A DNA stretch of 64,000 bases from Vibrio parahaemolyticus (GCF_900460535.1 NZ_UHIL01000002.1:930001-994000); one strand, 5' to 3'; shown: positions 1 to 9,061, numbered from the stretch's first letter. Translations and numbers: made by a program. The notes: generated by a model from the letters alone, not told the origin.

Positions 1-1
1 G

Positions 2-769
2 TCACCACTTCTTATTCGTCCGTTCCTATCAAACATGACTCGTTCTGAGCTATTTGCAGTAATGGCTGGTGGTATGGCATCGGTAGCGGGCAGTGTGCTT
101 GGCGGCTATGCCGGCTTGGGTGTGGAGCTGAAATACCTTATCGCTGCGAGCTTCATGGCAGCACCTGGTAGTTTGCTAATGGCGAAAATCATCGTTCCTG
201 AGCGTCAAACGCCAAGCGATTACAACAACATTGAGCTAGACAAATCAGAAGAAAGTAACGTTATCGATGCACTAGCAAGCGGTGCGATGGGCGGTATGAA
301 AGTCGCAGTGGCTGTCGGTACTATGCTGATTGCTTTTGTGAGTGTGATTGCGATGGTGAACACAGGCCTAGAAAACCTAGGTGAAATGTTTGGTTTTGCT
401 GGCGTAACACTGCAAGCGATTTTGGGTTACCTATTTGCACCGCTAGCATGGTTGATTGGTGTGCCAAGCCACGAGATCCTAGCGGCTGGTTCTTACATTG
501 GTCAGAAAGTTGTAATGAACGAATTTGTGGCGTTTATCGACTTCGTACAGCACAAAGCGACACTGTCTGAGCACACTCAAGTGATCATCACATTCGCTCT
601 ATGTGGTTTCGCGAACATCGGTTCGATTGCGATTCAGCTAGGTTCTATCGGTGTGATGGCACCTGAACGTCGTAAAGATGTAGCAAGCATGGGTCTTAAA
701 GCGGTAGCGGCTGGTACGCTAGCGAACCTAATGAGTGCATGTCTAGCAGGTATCTTTATCTCGCTTTAA
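2..769 (+). CDS. NupC-family concentrative nucleoside transporter, C-terminal part
   Basis: The frame is open from the window edge, so the start lies outside; about 255 residues are visible of a family usually near 400. The visible part carries the conserved CNT core (SPLLIRPF, then MTRSELFAVMAGGMAS and a Gly/Ala-rich stretch) and several hydrophobic membrane segments, ending with the typical small-residue-rich last helix. CNT proteins are inner-membrane symporters that import nucleosides with Na+ or H+. A strong hairpin terminator follows the stop codon. The subfamily substrate cannot be told from this fragment. The family call is firm and the exact paralogue is not. Confidence 0.9.
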   Translation, partial: SPLLIRPFLSNMTRSELFAVMAGGMASVAGSVLGGYAGLGVELKYLIAASFMAAPGSLLMAKIIVPERQTPSDYNNIELDKSEESNVIDALASGAMGGMKVAVAVGTMLIAFVSVIAMVNTGLENLGEMFGFAGVTLQAILGYLFAPLAWLIGVPSHEILAAGSYIGQKVVMNEFVAFIDFVQHKATLSEHTQVIITFALCGFANIGSIAIQLGSIGVMAPERRKDVASMGLKAVAAGTLANLMSACLAGIFISL

Positions 770-790
770 TATGATTGAGCAATAAATGAA

Positions 791-816
791 AACCCGCCGA
801 TGTGGCGGGTTTTTTT
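791..816 (+). terminator. Rho-independent terminator of the nucleoside transporter gene
   Basis: An eight-base GC-rich stem (AACCCGCC / GGCGGGTT) with a short loop is followed by a run of T, about 20 bases after the transporter stop codon. Confidence 0.85.
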
Positions 817-878
817 ATGGTGTTGGGAAAGTCGTGTGAGTCAGTGCAAGAGCATTCCCGAACCATGTTTATTCGATG

Positions 879-1973
879 TTATTTGGGGGATTTAGGTACT
901 AACCCATAAGGGATCGATTTGAATGCTTTCGGGTGCGCTTGATATGTTGGTGCCTTGTGCACACCTTTCCAATCTAAAAGCATAATCGCGAGCACATTGC
1001 GATGTTCCCCATACTTTAGATCAAAGTCACCATCAACGGATGGGATCATCCCTTGTTCGGTGCTGATGGCATCTCGAATCGCTTGGCGTGTTTTCTCAAC
1101 GACGGGATCGTGGTCAAGGCCAGCCAGTAAAAATGAAATACCTACTTCGGCAATGATGTCTTCTTTTGCTCGCAATAAAATCGTGTCGATGTTGTCGCGG
1201 AAGTAATCATAAATCCATTGATGATCCGCTTCATTCACGCGCTTTTGATAATACTGAGAGTCGGCAAAGATGATGTGCGTCATGCCATAGATTTTGTTGC
1301 CGTATTGCTGAGCAGAGAGCTTTTTATCATTGTCGTCGGGGTAGGTCGCTCGGAATGCTTCAATGAACGCGTTCACCACATCTTGTTCACCCAGTTGACG
1401 CAGCCAATAGACCTGATTTGCCAACTGCGCCGCCCATGCTTCAATCATCTCTTTATCGGTGGCGTAGCGAGTAAAATCGTAACGACGAATGATTTCTCGC
1501 AGTGTTTTATCTTGTTGGTGCTTTAAGTCGTACTCATCTGCTCTCGCCATCGCGCCCAGTAAATCGACGCCAAGATACAAATACTCAGGGTGATGTTTTG
1601 TTACGGTATAACGACGTTGGCTGCGCTCGTCCTCTTTTTCTTGGTAGCGAGTAAGCCGCTCAGAGGAATACAAAATGATGTCTTCTGGTTTGACGACGTC
1701 ATTCGCGAAGCGATTCAATCGGCTTGCGACTTGAGCCATGTCTGTCCAAATGGTTGCGTAGTATTTTTCATCTAAGGTTTGGCGGAACATACGCAGCCCA
1801 AAGTGGCCTTCCTTAAAAGGAGGGAGCGTGAATAACTCACGTTCGTATGTGTCGCGAATCAGCTGTGCTGATTGAGAGTAATTAAGTGCAGGTATCTCTT
1901 CTTGAGATGCCTGAACATTCAAGATGAGTGAGCAAGAGAGCAAGACCGCCAAGCTGATAGGTTTGATACGCAT
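879..1973 (-). CDS. Exported protein of unknown function, possibly DUF3541
   Basis: This is a 364-residue protein with a clear signal peptide (residues about 1-22, ending VQA) and a mostly alpha-helical, charged mature part. I see no catalytic motif. The sequence resembles Vibrio proteins annotated DUF3541, but that is from memory and uncertain. It is convergent with the nucleoside transporter and lies 70 bases downstream of alkB on the same strand, so the two could be co-transcribed. Most likely periplasmic; function not recognised. Confidence 0.7.
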   Translation of the reverse strand: MRIKPISLAVLLSCSLILNVQASQEEIPALNYSQSAQLIRDTYERELFTLPPFKEGHFGLRMFRQTLDEKYYATIWTDMAQVASRLNRFANDVVKPEDIILYSSERLTRYQEKEDERSQRRYTVTKHHPEYLYLGVDLLGAMARADEYDLKHQQDKTLREIIRRYDFTRYATDKEMIEAWAAQLANQVYWLRQLGEQDVVNAFIEAFRATYPDDNDKKLSAQQYGNKIYGMTHIIFADSQYYQKRVNEADHQWIYDYFRDNIDTILLRAKEDIIAEVGISFLLAGLDHDPVVEKTRQAIRDAISTEQGMIPSVDGDFDLKYGEHRNVLAIMLLDWKGVHKAPTYQAHPKAFKSIPYGLVPKSPK

Positions 1974-2042
1974 AAATCCATTCCCTGATATAACCTGGAT
2001 GTAAACTTATCATCAATGTTTGTTAAGAATGTAAAACCTGAG

Positions 2043-2648
2043 TCAATAGTTCAAAATATGTCTAAAAGTCAGGTTGATACGTTCTCCTTTTGGTTTGGCT
2101 GTTTTGGGAACGCAGTGTCTCCAATGGTGCTGAAGCTCCCCAGCCATGATCAATAATGCGCCGTGGCCGAGCTCATATTCTATTTGAGTTTTACAATGTA
2201 AATTTCGTAGCACAAATCGGCGCGTATCACCTAAGTTCAACGAGGCGATCACCGGGTTTCTGCCCAGCTCTGGTTCATTATCTTGGTGCCACCCCATCGA
2301 GTCCTGACCGTCGCGATACAGATTCGCCAATACAGAGTTGAACGGGGTGTTGGCAAGGCTTTCACAGCGAGCCTTGAGTGATAACAGCTCAGACGTCCAA
2401 GGGTGAGGTGCCATGGTTAAACCCGAATAGGTGTAAGGCGCATCGCCATGCCAAGTCTGCAAACGAGGTTGAAGTACCGATTTCCCGAAAATGGTTATGC
2501 GTTCTTGTTGCCAAGGCAAGGTACTCATAAGCGTTGAAAAGTACGTATCCGCTTCTTGCTGAGAAAGAAAGTTTGGCTGATAAAAGAGCTTACCTTGGCG
2601 TACCTCTTGCCAATCCGTACTTTCAAATAAATCGCCTCGTCCTTGCAT
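2043..2648 (-). CDS. alkB: AlkB-family 2-oxoglutarate/Fe(II) dioxygenase
   Basis: A 201-residue protein with the whole AlkB active site: iron ligands H121 and D123 (WHQDNE), H178 (WRHCVPK), and the 2-oxoglutarate-binding arginines R190 and R196 in the RxNxTFR motif. AlkB enzymes oxidatively remove methyl and etheno lesions from DNA bases in the cytoplasm. Length and the H-x-V-P-K motif fit the short ALKBH2/3-like branch common in marine gammaproteobacteria rather than an Ada-linked E. coli type; no ada gene is nearby. It is divergent from the GGDEF gene at 2786. Confidence 0.88.
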   Translation of the reverse strand: MQGRGDLFESTDWQEVRQGKLFYQPNFLSQQEADTYFSTLMSTLPWQQERITIFGKSVLQPRLQTWHGDAPYTYSGLTMAPHPWTSELLSLKARCESLANTPFNSVLANLYRDGQDSMGWHQDNEPELGRNPVIASLNLGDTRRFVLRNLHCKTQIEYELGHGALLIMAGELQHHWRHCVPKTAKPKGERINLTFRHILNY

Positions 2649-2785
2649 CCCGTTGCCTATTTAAACCATAAAAATTTCAGATAATTATTACCTTTGCAAA
2701 GGCTATTGGTTATTCTTGTAGATAATAAGAATTTTAACAATAAAAGAATAATTCTCGTAGTAACGGACGAGCTAGTGGGGAGCTA

Positions 2786-4141
2786 ATGCGTTATTCACCC
2801 AGAAAGCAGTGCTATTTTGCACTGTTCTTTTTCGCTTTTGTTGCCTTGTGTGTTGGTGTTATTGAGCTGTTGCATCAGAATCAGCAAGACCTTCAGCAAG
2901 AGCGCGTGCAAGTTGAAGCCAAAGAACAACTGTCTATCCTCCGCTCCAATTTGGAAGCGGTACTCATGGCTGATATTTACAAAGCCAGCACATTAGCGAC
3001 GCTAATCACTTTGCTGCCAAATAGCGAAGAAGAGGAGCTAAGCATTGCCGCCGATCGTATTCTTAACAAAAGTAAGCACATCACGGTCATCGGTATTGCG
3101 GAAAATGATGTAATTAGCCATATATTCCCAACTCAAGGCAACGAGCGCGTCCTTGGTCTGGATTACCGTAAAGTACCAGCGCAATGGGTACAAGTTCAAA
3201 AAGCCAAAGATATTCAAGAGATTTTCATCGCGGGGCCTGTGTCGCTTGTTCAAGGTGGGCGAGGGCTTATTGTACGCGTGCCAGTGTTTCGAGACCCACC
3301 AATCAACAAAGAGTATTGGGGGGTGATCAGCGCTGTGGTGGATTTTGATGGTTTAATGCGAGAAACCGGCGTATTCGACTTCTCATACCATTATCCTTTG
3401 ACGATACGTGGTTATGACAGCGGCGGCGAATATGGGGATATGTTCTTTGGTGATCCTAATCAAACGGGCAAATTGTACGCCAAAGAGCATGTGCACTTCC
3501 CTTACGGTGGCTGGAGCATGGCGGCCTACGCGGGTGGGCAGCTTGAGCAACAAATTTCGTGGTTTGAGCTGAACATCGTCAGAATCATTGGCTATCCCAT
3601 TCTCATTGCACTGAGTATTGCGTTGATCGTGATTTACCGTTTGTACATCATCGCTGACGACCGTGCGCTGCATGATGAACTGACGCATTTGCCCAATCGC
3701 CGTTACTTTATGCAGTCATACAAGCAGCAGTTTGAAATCGCTAAGCGCTATAAAAAACGTTACAGCTTTGCGTTGATCAATATAGATCTAGACCGATTCA
3801 AACATATCAATGATACCTTCGGCCATGACGCGGGTGACAAGGTGTTGATTGCCACCGCAGAGCGCATCAAAAGCAGCTTGAGACGTTCAGACATGGTCGC
3901 GCGAATGGGCGGTGACGAGTTTTTAGTGGTTGTACACAATTTGGGAATGGAAGAGCACGTGCAGAAGTTACTGCAAAAGCTCAGGTTGGCGTTGTGTTCG
4001 ACGCCCGTTATTTATGACGAAGAGCTGATCTACCTACGCGTGAGTATTGGTTACGCCATCTTCGATCCGCAAATGACTTCTCCAGAACAAATGATGAAAA
4101 TCGCCGACGAACGGATGTATCAACAAAAACACGGTGGATAA
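2786..4141 (+). CDS. Membrane diguanylate cyclase with CHASE-like periplasmic sensor
   Basis: 451 residues: an N-terminal membrane helix (about 8-27), a periplasmic region of about 240 residues with CHASE-like features, a second membrane helix (about 270-293) and a C-terminal GGDEF domain. The active-site loop is intact (GGDEF at 375-379) and the RxxD inhibitory-site motif lies at the standard distance before it (RRSD), so the enzyme should make c-di-GMP and be feedback inhibited. A GGGGAG-like ribosome site precedes the ATG. The ligand is unknown. A hairpin terminator follows. Confidence 0.88.
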   Translation: MRYSPRKQCYFALFFFAFVALCVGVIELLHQNQQDLQQERVQVEAKEQLSILRSNLEAVLMADIYKASTLATLITLLPNSEEEELSIAADRILNKSKHITVIGIAENDVISHIFPTQGNERVLGLDYRKVPAQWVQVQKAKDIQEIFIAGPVSLVQGGRGLIVRVPVFRDPPINKEYWGVISAVVDFDGLMRETGVFDFSYHYPLTIRGYDSGGEYGDMFFGDPNQTGKLYAKEHVHFPYGGWSMAAYAGGQLEQQISWFELNIVRIIGYPILIALSIALIVIYRLYIIADDRALHDELTHLPNRRYFMQSYKQQFEIAKRYKKRYSFALINIDLDRFKHINDTFGHDAGDKVLIATAERIKSSLRRSDMVARMGGDEFLVVVHNLGMEEHVQKLLQKLRLALCSTPVIYDEELIYLRVSIGYAIFDPQMTSPEQMMKIADERMYQQKHGG

Positions 4142-4146
4142 AAAAA

Positions 4147-4175
4147 CAAAGCCCAGATTGGTTCTGGGCTTTGTT
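4147..4175. terminator. Hairpin terminator between convergent genes
   Basis: AAAGCCCAG / CTGGGCTTT stem with a seven-base loop sits between the GGDEF gene and the convergent chemoreceptor gene. Weak T or A runs on both sides suggest it can work in both directions. Confidence 0.7.
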
Positions 4176-4231
4176 GTATTTACAGAGTGAGAAAGATAGG
4201 GAAGGCAGAAACTGCGCCCCCCAAGAATTCT

Positions 4232-6229
4232 CTATGCCAACTTGAAAGCACTTAGCTGATGCTTCAGCTCCATCGCTTCAGCTTGGTAACCGGAAACAAT
4301 CTGGTTCAAGTCATCAGCGTGCTGACCCGTTTTGTGCGCGATGCTCGCCAGTACGTCGATATCTTGGTCGATGGCTTCACATGCTTTAGATTGCTCAATG
4401 GTTGAGTGCGTAATGGTGCTGATGTGATTGTTCACGTGTTCGATGCTGCTTTCGAGTAAAGACACACTCTCATTCACTTGTTGCACTGATTCAAACGTGT
4501 CGTCACTGGCTTGTTTGCTCTTCGCCATGCTTTCTACTGAGAAACGGGTTTTCTCGCCAATTTGGTCCAACAGTTTGCTGATGTTCTCGGTAGCTTCTTG
4601 GCTGCGCTGCGCCAAATCACGCACTTCAGAAGAGACAACCGCGAAGCCGCGACCATGCTCGCCCGCACGAGCGGCTTCGATTGCTGCGTTAAGGGCTAAT
4701 AAGTTGGTTTGTTCAGAAACGCTGTTGATGGTCTCGACAATTTGGCCAATGCTCTGCGTGTCGTTCGCCAACTCTGCCATGCATTGTTCAGTGGCGTTGA
4801 TTTGCTCCAACAAGCTTTGTACGGAGCGGTAAGACAATTCACTTTGGGTCTGGCAGTCGACCACTTTGTTATTCATGGTTGTGGTGTCACCCATTGCGCG
4901 CTCTGCGGACTGAGCGATTTCCACACTCGATTGTGCGAGTTCAGTCATCGCGGTTGCGATGTTGTCGCACTTCGCGATGGTAGAGCGGCTACTGCTATCA
5001 AGATCTTGCGCAGATTCAACAATGTTTTGTAGTCGATTTGAGCTCTCGTTATTGGTCTTAGTGACGTCAAACAGCAGCTTTCTGAAGTTAGAGATCAAAG
5101 CATTAATGCTGTTCGATATGGAAGCGATTTCATCTTTGCCGCGAGAATCGAGTTCAACCGTCATATCGTGGTGCTCAGACATACTGCGCAGGGTTTGTTT
5201 TAGGCGACCAACGCGGCTTCGTAGGCTTGCAACCAACCCCCACACCATCATGATCATAAGCAGAGAAATCACAGTAGTCGCAGCCATCAACAAGTTACGA
5301 TTTAACGTGGCTTGCTGCGCGGAATGTTCTGCTGCACTGAGCATCTGATCAACCATTTGGTTGCGCAACTGGTTCATGAGACCGATGCGCTCGGTTGCCA
5401 TAGGAAACCATTCAGTTGCTTGAGGCCCCTGAATGCTGTCTAGGTTGGCACTCTGGTTAAGGAAGGATTGCTGTACTTGCTCAACCTTCTTCCACGCAGG
5501 ATTGCTTTGGTGCGATTGCAATGACTGTCGATATTGTTCTGGGAATGCAATTTGCGCTTTTCTTGATGCGTAATCACCCGATTGGATGTATCCCTCAATG
5601 TTGGAGAACAAAACAGATGTGGCGCTTCCTTTCGCAAATACCCCATTAAGTGCGCCGCGTGCTTGGCCTGCACGCTCTTTCATCACGATTACAGAGATCA
5701 ACGCATCGCCAAGCGTACCTAGCTCTCGGCTTTGAGTCTGTGCAATCAAAACGTCAATGTTGTCGATGATGAGCTGATTCAGATTGGAGTAATAACCAAA
5801 AGGTGCAATTTGAGGCGAAAGGCGATCAACCCCTTGTCGAACCTGATTGAGTCGATTGAGCTGCACTTGGACATCTTGGAGTAAGTCGTAGCTATCGCTG
5901 CTGCTAATTAATGGCGTGTTAAGTTGAACCAATGAATTGATCGCGTCATCGACTTTTTTTCTTTGCTGAGTCAGCTTTTGCACGATTTCAGTTTTGCCTT
6001 GGCTACCCAGTACGCCGGCTGTTAGTCCACGTTCGACGGCGAGATTATGTGCTAGGTTGTCGTAGTGGGTGATTAAGGTCACTAGCTGCTGATCTTTCAG
6101 GGCTTGGTGGGACTGAGTGTTTAAATTGATGGTGTGCTGAACCGCAAGAAAAATAGCAAGTAATAATGGGACGCCTGCAACAACACTGACCATGATATAG
6201 AGGGGAAACTGACGAACGAACGCAAACAT
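4232..6229 (-). CDS. Methyl-accepting chemotaxis protein with NIT sensor domain
   Basis: 665 residues: membrane helix (about 9-29), a long periplasmic helical region of NIT type with the hallmark ERGLTAG near residue 60, a second membrane helix (about 312-335), HAMP, and a full MCP signalling domain including the conserved hairpin tip ([20 protein letters not shown]). NIT domains are associated with nitrate/nitrite sensing, but the ligand here is inferred only from family. It should relay signals to CheA/CheW. AGGAGAG precedes the ATG. Its promoter region backs onto the LuxO sites of the Qrr RNA, so the two are divergent. Confidence 0.9.
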   Translation of the reverse strand: MFAFVRQFPLYIMVSVVAGVPLLLAIFLAVQHTINLNTQSHQALKDQQLVTLITHYDNLAHNLAVERGLTAGVLGSQGKTEIVQKLTQQRKKVDDAINSLVQLNTPLISSSDSYDLLQDVQVQLNRLNQVRQGVDRLSPQIAPFGYYSNLNQLIIDNIDVLIAQTQSRELGTLGDALISVIVMKERAGQARGALNGVFAKGSATSVLFSNIEGYIQSGDYASRKAQIAFPEQYRQSLQSHQSNPAWKKVEQVQQSFLNQSANLDSIQGPQATEWFPMATERIGLMNQLRNQMVDQMLSAAEHSAQQATLNRNLLMAATTVISLLMIMMVWGLVASLRSRVGRLKQTLRSMSEHHDMTVELDSRGKDEIASISNSINALISNFRKLLFDVTKTNNESSNRLQNIVESAQDLDSSSRSTIAKCDNIATAMTELAQSSVEIAQSAERAMGDTTTMNNKVVDCQTQSELSYRSVQSLLEQINATEQCMAELANDTQSIGQIVETINSVSEQTNLLALNAAIEAARAGEHGRGFAVVSSEVRDLAQRSQEATENISKLLDQIGEKTRFSVESMAKSKQASDDTFESVQQVNESVSLLESSIEHVNNHISTITHSTIEQSKACEAIDQDIDVLASIAHKTGQHADDLNQIVSGYQAEAMELKHQLSAFKLA

Positions 6230-6390
6230 AGAGCTCTCCTAGGTACCAACCGTGAAATCCATTTACTGAGGTATTTTTCCTCATTAATTAGCAGTATAGG
6301 GTAAAAATATGAAAGCTAATGGATAATCATAAAGTAGTAGTTGGTTTTTTGCTGAGAAAGTGATTAGTAGCAATGTAACAAGTGGCATAT

Positions 6391-6429
6391 TTGCATGCTA
6401 TTGCATTTTGCAAATGCAATTTGCGAAAG
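6391..6429 (+). promoter_or_regulatory. LuxO binding sites upstream of qrr
   Basis: TTGCATTTTGCAA (6401-6413) is an exact match to the LuxO consensus TTGCA-W3-TGCAA. An overlapping variant (TTGCAAATGCAA, 6408-6419) and further TTGCA/TTGCG half-sites flank it. The cluster lies about 75-125 bases upstream of the predicted Qrr start, the usual place for an enhancer-type activator of a sigma-54 promoter. Confidence 0.85.
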
Positions 6430-6488
6430 TTCTGGTTAATAATGCATCGATATGCACCTGGATCTATTAAAAAACGGCTTTTTTAAAG

Positions 6489-6507
6489 TTGGCACGCATC
6501 GTGCTTT
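6489..6507 (+). promoter_or_regulatory. Sigma-54 (RpoN) promoter of qrr
   Basis: TTGGCAC-N5-GTGCTTT has the GG (6491-6492) and GC (6503-6504) elements at the invariant -24/-12 spacing. Counting 12 bases from the GC places the start at T6516, exactly where the conserved Qrr RNA begins. Confidence 0.9.
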
Positions 6508-6515
6508 ATCTAGAG

Positions 6516-6622
6516 TGACCCTTATTAAGCCGAGGGTCACCTAGCCAACTGACGTTGTTAGTGAATACACATTGTTCACAAGTATATACCGCCAATCACC
6601 TTTCTTGTGATTGGCGTTTTTT
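6516..6622 (+). ncRNA. qrr: Qrr quorum-regulatory small RNA
   Basis: The RNA begins TGACCC and folds into the conserved first hairpin (TGACCCT / AGGGTCA). It then has the invariant pairing core CTAGCCAACTGACGTTGTTA that base-pairs with luxR/opaR and other targets together with Hfq, an A/T-rich Hfq segment, and a terminator stem CGCCAATCAC / GTGATTGGCG plus T6. The length of about 107 nt is normal. It is activated by phosphorylated LuxO at low cell density. Harveyi-clade vibrios have five Qrr copies; I cannot say which one this is from sequence alone. It sits between the chemoreceptor (divergent) and the XRE regulator (convergent). Confidence 0.96.
6590..6622 (+). terminator. Terminator of Qrr RNA
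   Basis: Ten-base perfect stem with a seven-base loop followed by six T; forms the 3' end of Qrr and stops only four bases before the convergent regulator's stop codon. Confidence 0.9.
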
Positions 6623-6626
6623 CTTT

Positions 6627-8183
6627 CTAGAGACCGATAATATTCACATTGTCACCCGTCTCGTCCGCTTCCCCGCATTTGCTGTAACAGCTTGGTTGTC
6701 TTGGACATACCGCCCCTCTTGAACAAATCAATCTTGCTTGGCTTTGAATGCCGCGTTCTATCCAATTGATATTTAAGATTTTAGCGATCGTAGTTAAGTC
6801 TTTTTTGATATGAGGCGGAATAACACTGCTTCCGCCGGAAGCGACACAGAGAGACTTCAACTCTTCCGCTATGGAAACCGCATCACCGCCTTGTGCTGAA
6901 ATCGCAGGGTTTAAATCTATCCCTGCGCACAACACTCGGTTGTTCCCCGCCGGGTCAAATACGTTGACCGATTCGCAGCAATAAATGCGTGGCTCGTCAC
7001 CCACATTCAAAATCGAGATTTGCGCAGAGCTCGTATCTAAAGGTTGGGATAGGCGTCTGAATACCGCCCAGTGTTGGCATGGGTCATTCACTTTGCGCAT
7101 GTTGCCCCAAGGAAGTGGGATGCCATTCCCTCGATACACGGCTTTAAGCTTGCCCGGCCCGTACGCGTCGAAATAGTGCCAATGGGGATATGGTGACACA
7201 ACGGTCATGCGGCGCATCGCAACGGATGGTGAAACGCCTGCTTTTTTATGAACATCAATTTCGTAACCGGAGCGGTCGAGCAACTGACGAAATGGCACTT
7301 TAGGGCAAAGCAGAGCTCCTGCAAAAAAGCTGGACTCAAAGTCTCGCCAAGCTTGCAGAATGTCTTGCGAATTTAGCTCAGAGTTCGACACGGGGCTGTC
7401 CATTTGTTCCCAGTTATTCTGATGTCCGATGGAGAGCACGTTATTCATCGCGTCGCTGCTATGCAATACGCGGTGGCCAATGTATACCGATAAGTCGTAT
7501 TTTAAACGGGTAGGGTAGTCGCGCATCCGTTTGTTGAGATAAATGGTGCCCGGAGGTTCCATGAATGATGTAATCAATTGCTTGGCGTTTACGCCCAATT
7601 CATCGATGACATCTTGAGGTGCTCGGTCAACCCAGCGGATATCCAAGCCCATACTTTTGGCAATGTCGATCAAATCCTCAACCGACAAATTAAGGCGCTT
7701 CAATCCCACTTCTTCGGCGGCACGTTCTAAATCAGGAAAATGGTTTTGATGGTTCTCTTGGTGCGCGCGGATCAGCAAGTGAGCAAATTGACGACCTGTG
7801 ATCCCGGTTTGAGACAGCATTTCTGGAATAGCAATCTGAAGAATGTCATTGGAAAACAGGAAGCTCGGTTCTAGCGCCATGCCATTAATCCCGCCTCGAT
7901 TCCCTTTGTTGGGGGTAATGGCTTCTAATTCGGGCTCATCATCTAAAAACCACGCCGGATCTTTTTGAAAAACTTCTGCGATTACCTCGAGCATATCGAT
8001 ACTCGGGACGCGTTTTCCGCGCTCAATCATCGAAAGGTAAGAAACCGACGGCGCGTACTCAGGATTAATCCTTACACAACGGGCAGACAAATCTTCCATC
8101 GTTAAATGGTTGTTTTTTCTTAGGTTACGAATTTTCGTACCAAGAAAATGGGACTGACGAATAAGGCTTTTTGACACAGACAT
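6627..8183 (-). CDS. XRE-family regulator of the short-chain fatty acyl-CoA (RamB/PrpR-like) type, DUF3612
   Basis: 518 residues: an N-terminal XRE helix-turn-helix (about 14-75), an IrrE/DUF955-like middle part, a long C-terminal acyl-CoA-regulator region and, at the very end, a cysteine cluster (C-x4-C-x5-C-x3-C in ICSRGAVCPRQPSCYSKC) like the iron-sulfur motif known in mycobacterial PrpR. Such proteins control glyoxylate, propionate or acetate genes in response to acyl-CoA. Vibrio members are often labelled DUF3612 (from memory). No Shine-Dalgarno is visible; instead tandem TTGTRAAATT repeats abut the start codon. It is divergent from a malate-synthase-like gene, which suits the role. Confidence 0.85.
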   Translation of the reverse strand: MSVSKSLIRQSHFLGTKIRNLRKNNHLTMEDLSARCVRINPEYAPSVSYLSMIERGKRVPSIDMLEVIAEVFQKDPAWFLDDEPELEAITPNKGNRGGINGMALEPSFLFSNDILQIAIPEMLSQTGITGRQFAHLLIRAHQENHQNHFPDLERAAEEVGLKRLNLSVEDLIDIAKSMGLDIRWVDRAPQDVIDELGVNAKQLITSFMEPPGTIYLNKRMRDYPTRLKYDLSVYIGHRVLHSSDAMNNVLSIGHQNNWEQMDSPVSNSELNSQDILQAWRDFESSFFAGALLCPKVPFRQLLDRSGYEIDVHKKAGVSPSVAMRRMTVVSPYPHWHYFDAYGPGKLKAVYRGNGIPLPWGNMRKVNDPCQHWAVFRRLSQPLDTSSAQISILNVGDEPRIYCCESVNVFDPAGNNRVLCAGIDLNPAISAQGGDAVSIAEELKSLCVASGGSSVIPPHIKKDLTTIAKILNINWIERGIQSQARLICSRGAVCPRQPSCYSKCGEADETGDNVNIIGL

Positions 8184-8184
8184 T

Positions 8185-8222
8185 TTGTAAAATTCACATT
8201 GTAAAATTTTTGTTGTGAAATT
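8185..8222. promoter_or_regulatory. Tandem 14-bp operator repeats between the XRE regulator and 8352 gene
   Basis: TTGTAAAATT (8185), TTGTAAAATT (8199) and TTGTGAAATT (8213) recur at exactly 14-base spacing directly upstream of the regulator's start codon. The position suggests autoregulation, and control of the divergent gene is possible. Which protein binds is inference. Confidence 0.55.
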
Positions 8223-8351
8223 GTAGTCAATATTTCGCTAGTCTACATAATGAGCAGGCAAGGAAATTAACCATCAACTTCACAGAATTGCCTGAAACTT
8301 AAATAAAGGATTTAAGTTTTTACTCTAGGACGAGTTTTTAAGTGCGAGGAT

Positions 8352-8936
8352 ATGACGATGAATATGCTGAACTTCGATAAAAAAGAGATGCAACAACAAC
8401 AACGCCCATTTATCGCTGAAGCCGTATTTGCCGTCGAAGCGGTAAGTGCTGAGCTGCAGAGTGAGAAACAAGTAAAAGCGAAGCAACTACTAGACCGCAT
8501 GTTCCCATTGGAGAACGGGTCGCACCAAGATGTATCAAGTTACATGATTGATTACCGCCATGTTTTGGCTTATTTCAAAGACGGTACACACAGCGGCCTG
8601 AAAAGCCCAAAACACTTCGTGGCGTACACTGGTGAAAAGGAAGATCCAAAATCGATCTTGTTCAAAGATGATTCAGGCAACCACGTAGAAGTGCTGTTTG
8701 GTTGCCATAAAGGCACAGGTTGTGTGGAGTTGATGGACATCGATGACATCCAATTGGAAACTCGCATTACGTTCAATCCAGAGCTGACAGGCAATGCGCC
8801 AACCGCGATGCGTCATTGGATTAGTCTTATTAAAGGCGACAAGAAAGGCAAACCGATGGCGTGTAGCGAAGACAAAGAGTACACCGCAAAAAATGGTGAC
8901 GACTATGTTCTTAGCTACTGCTACAGCATTGATTAA
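8352..8936 (+). CDS. Small protein resembling the inserted alpha/beta domain of malate synthase G
   Basis: 194 residues. Residues 44-115 (LLDRMFPLENGSHQDV onward) follow, as I recall it, E. coli GlcB around LDESLPLENGSYQDV, through the IILLKNN-type strand and the IND(I/V) region. Residues 137-190 resemble the later LLGLMQGT...YTAADGS segment. In GlcB these pieces form domain III, inserted in the TIM barrel; the barrel, its catalytic Arg, Mg-binding Glu/Asp and the catalytic Asp are absent here. So it is unlikely to be an enzyme. A GAGGA site precedes the ATG. It is divergent from an acyl-CoA-type regulator. It may be a ligand sensor, a subunit modifier or a relic kept as an ORF. Confidence 0.7.
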   Translation: MTMNMLNFDKKEMQQQQRPFIAEAVFAVEAVSAELQSEKQVKAKQLLDRMFPLENGSHQDVSSYMIDYRHVLAYFKDGTHSGLKSPKHFVAYTGEKEDPKSILFKDDSGNHVEVLFGCHKGTGCVELMDIDDIQLETRITFNPELTGNAPTAMRHWISLIKGDKKGKPMACSEDKEYTAKNGDDYVLSYCYSID

Positions 8937-8987
8937 TCAAATATAAGCCCAAGTAGCCTGCTTTGGGTATGTAGGACGAGAAAGTAG

Positions 8988-9019
8988 AAACCCCGCGCTA
9001 AACAGTGCGGGGTTTCTTT
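8988..9019 (+). terminator. Rho-independent terminator
   Basis: AAACCCCGC / GCGGGGTTT stem followed by CTTTATTT, downstream of the malate-synthase-like gene and facing the convergent GGDEF gene. Confidence 0.8.
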
Positions 9020-9061
9020 ATTTGTTCTAACCGTCTTTACTGTCTTACCAGAGAGGTTAGC

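Noticed and set aside
6391..6429. TTTGCAAA/TTTGCGAAA motifs read as RamB/PrpR operators for the nearby XRE regulator
   Set aside because: They fall exactly on LuxO consensus sites in front of a sigma-54 promoter and a clear Qrr RNA, and lie beyond the 3' end of the regulator gene. The LuxO reading explains everything.
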